Below are positions 6,040 to 7,375 of a stretch of 7,375 nt of DNA, one piece after another. Below the pieces are notes generated by a model. That model had not been told where the DNA came from, ran no database searches, and saw nothing but the letters and a program-made list of their open reading frames with translations. Position 1 is the stretch's first letter. Every line of letters begins with the position of its first letter. Origin of the DNA: JBCDIQ01 sp039024295 (lineage in GTDB: Bacteria > Bacteroidota > Bacteroidia > J057); contig JBCDIQ010000307.1 of the NCBI GenBank assembly GCA_039024295.1, forward strand, positions 1-7,375, in the 5' to 3' direction. A program made the position numbers and the translations under genes.

Positions 6040-7236
6040 CTATCCGCCCCCTATCACATTCACCAACCCTTTTACCGCCAACAAAACCGTAATCAACAAA
6101 ACAACTGCCGTAGCCACATTCTGAGAAGTCGAATTCACATACTTATCCAGTATACGAGCATCGTTCGCCATTTTCCATAAAAATGCAGCCACCAGCGGCA
6201 GGAGAATCGCATTTGCTATTTGAGCGAGTTGAATCAATTGCAGAGATGTAAAGCCGTTCAACGTGCCGCCCATTCCAAACAGGAGCACTGCTAACCAAGT
6301 CGCTCGAAAAGCTGAACTAGACCATTTCGACTCCCACTTGAGAAGCCCCTTCAATGCATATGCCGCAGCCAATGGCGCAGTAATCGCCGAACTCAAACCC
6401 GCTGCCAGCAGCCCAATACCTATGACCCACTTTGCAGCACTGCCCATAACCGGAATAAGCACTTTCTGGAGGTCTGAGGCTTTTTCCATGGCCATGGTTC
6501 CATATCCTGCAGCAGCAGAAATCATGATTGCTATGGAAATAATTCCCCCAAGTATGATGGCTACCCGGGATTCCCTTCGAATATCTGCCAATTCGGCCCC
6601 TTGTTCCTCTTTTTTGGGGATGATGCTGGCATGTAGGAAGAGGTTGTAAGGCACAACTGTGGTGCCAATCAGTCCGAGTGCATAGGGCAACGCATCTAAA
6701 TCCATTGGCCAAGAGAACCATCGTATACCTAAACCAGGAATTACCAGAATCGCAGTCACGACGAAGCAGATAGCCATGAGCACCACCAAGAGAATGAGAA
6801 ACCGCTCCAAATAATGATACTTCCCAATAATCATTACGCCCAGGATTACCAGAAACACGCCAATTGTGCCTGCTGGTTTCCAGTCTGGTGACATACCCAT
6901 TACTTCCAAGCCAATGATCGCTCCGGTGAGGTTCCCTGCTTCATAAGCCGCATTTCCAATCAAAATTGCTAGCACAACCAGCCCTGCAGATAGCCACCTA
7001 AGGATACCATGCGGGTATTGCTGGTGAATTGCCTCCCCCAAGCCTTTGCCGGTATACCACCCAAGGCGGGCAGCCATTTCCTGTAACACCAAGGTGGCAA
7101 AGATGGAGAATACCAGTGCCCAAAGGAGTTCCAGGCTATACCGATTCCCTGCCAAGCTACACATGGTCACTGTGCCAGGACCGATAAAGGCAGCTGAAAC
7201 TAGGGTAGAAGGGCCAACGTACTTTCGGAAATTCAT
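6040..7236 (-). CDS. NRAMP-family membrane transporter lacking the canonical metal-binding residues (YcsG-like)
   Basis: A polytopic inner-membrane protein of 398 residues with about eleven hydrophobic segments and the LeuT-like NRAMP fold; NRAMPs co-transport divalent metal with protons. Family context is clear: QEMAARLG with TGKGL nearby, NLFLHAS in helix 6, and GLLAAGLSSAITAPLA. Yet the binding site differs. Helix 1 has FIGPGT (residues 17-22) where metal transporters have DPGN, helix 6 has VPYN where they have MPHN, and GLSS replaces GQSS. The aspartate, asparagine, methionine and glutamine that hold metal are therefore absent, so metal transport is doubtful. B. subtilis has an NRAMP-like gene (ycsG) among its ycsF-kip genes; association with pxpABC suggests handling of 5-oxoproline or a related compound, an inference. 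The ATG at 7234-7236 is preferred over the TTG directly before it. It ends in TAG, with TGA two codons later. Confidence 0.88.
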   Translation of the reverse strand: MNFRKYVGPSTLVSAAFIGPGTVTMCSLAGNRYSLELLWALVFSIFATLVLQEMAARLGWYTGKGLGEAIHQQYPHGILRWLSAGLVVLAILIGNAAYEAGNLTGAIIGLEVMGMSPDWKPAGTIGVFLVILGVMIIGKYHYLERFLILLVVLMAICFVVTAILVIPGLGIRWFSWPMDLDALPYALGLIGTTVVPYNLFLHASIIPKKEEQGAELADIRRESRVAIILGGIISIAIMISAAAGYGTMAMEKASDLQKVLIPVMGSAAKWVIGIGLLAAGLSSAITAPLAAAYALKGLLKWESKWSSSAFRATWLAVLLFGMGGTLNGFTSLQLIQLAQIANAILLPLVAAFLWKMANDARILDKYVNSTSQNVATAVVLLITVLLAVKGLVNVIGGG

Positions 7237-7261
7237 CAATCCACAAGATATCAGGATTGAT
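7235..7261. promoter_or_regulatory. Inverted repeat over the transporter start codon
   Basis: ATCAATCC (7235-7242) and GGATTGAT (7254-7261) are exact complements separated by 11 nt. In the mRNA the 3' arm takes in the first two bases of the ATG start codon, so the hairpin could hide the start. As DNA it could be the operator of a dimeric repressor. No Shine-Dalgarno is present. Confidence 0.45.
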
Positions 7262-7272
7262 CACAAGAGGAC

Positions 7273-7300
7273 AAAAAAATACCCGGATTTTCACCCGGGC
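7273..7300 (-). terminator. Intrinsic-terminator-like hairpin in the transporter leader
   Basis: On the minus strand GCCCGG, an 8-nt loop (GTGAAAAT) and CCGGGT form a stem of five GC pairs plus one wobble, followed by A and seven T (7273-7279). It lies 37 nt before the start codon. It is either the terminator of a leftward gene beyond the right edge or, given the promoter-like box upstream, an attenuator in the transporter's own leader. Confidence 0.55.
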
Positions 7301-7348
7301 TTCTCAAATAAGAGGAAATGTGTTCTCAATATATTGCCTTTTCCGAAA

Positions 7349-7356
7349 CAAAGGTA
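7349..7356 (-). promoter_or_regulatory. Candidate Bacteroidota -7 promoter box TACCTTTG
   Basis: The minus strand reads TACCTTTG, a full match to the TAnnTTTG -7 consensus of Bacteroidota. The matching -33 TTG element would fall at or just beyond the window edge and cannot be checked. It points toward the transporter and would give a leader of about 100 nt containing the hairpin with T-run and the start-codon inverted repeat. Confidence 0.4.
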
Positions 7357-7375
7357 GGGCGATAATGACAGTTAA

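Noticed and set aside
6317..6721. Minus-strand 134-codon frame within the transporter gene
   Set aside because: It is an out-of-frame shadow of the transporter; rich in Cys, His and Trp and without a sensible fold.

Overview
The window most likely comes from a Bacteroidota chromosome, perhaps Cytophagales. The grounds are moderate GC, almost no Shine-Dalgarno sequences before the starts, a TAnnTTTG-type promoter element, and gene families common in that phylum. The lineage is an inference from style; there is no marker gene. All five substantial genes lie on the minus strand. The only plus-strand coding signal is a decayed toxin-antitoxin-like module.

Left part (1-2814): two tandem paralogous secreted M48 zinc metallopeptidases. 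Each has a signal peptide, HExxH, the downstream ExxAD glutamate and the HP...RI motif. In the left copy a TAG stops the frame at 98-100, but the same frame goes on coding a stretch clearly homologous to the right copy (RIAMVNSLNAQMAF against RMAMVNSMNAQLAF) up to the window edge. The right copy also ends in TAG (1381-1383), followed by 30 open, protein-like codons to a TAA at 1288. Both genes carry a TGTCAGGA element 55-59 nt before the start.

Middle (2912-5218): a tightly packed pxpA-pxpB-pxpC operon for the prokaryotic ATP-dependent 5-oxoprolinase, which opens 5-oxo-L-proline (pyroglutamate) to L-glutamate. pxpA and pxpB overlap by 29 nt and pxpB and pxpC by an ATGA.

Gap (5219-6039): divergent from pxpA lies a frameshifted DUF2281-type antitoxin gene and, abutting it, a short remnant of its probable partner. 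After these come two perfect hairpins in sequence with no convincing gene.

Right part (6040-7375): an NRAMP-fold membrane transporter that lacks the residues known to bind metal in canonical NRAMPs (DPGN reads GPGT, MPH reads VPY, GQSS reads GLSS). NRAMP-like genes also accompany pxp genes elsewhere (ycsG in the Bacillus subtilis ycsF-kip cluster), so it may serve 5-oxoproline metabolism and not metal uptake. Its leader holds a promoter-like -7 box, a hairpin followed by seven T, and an inverted repeat over the start codon, which looks like a regulated leader.

The strongest points for a second look are the amber codons in the two peptidase genes, the transporter without a metal site next to the oxoprolinase genes, and its leader.
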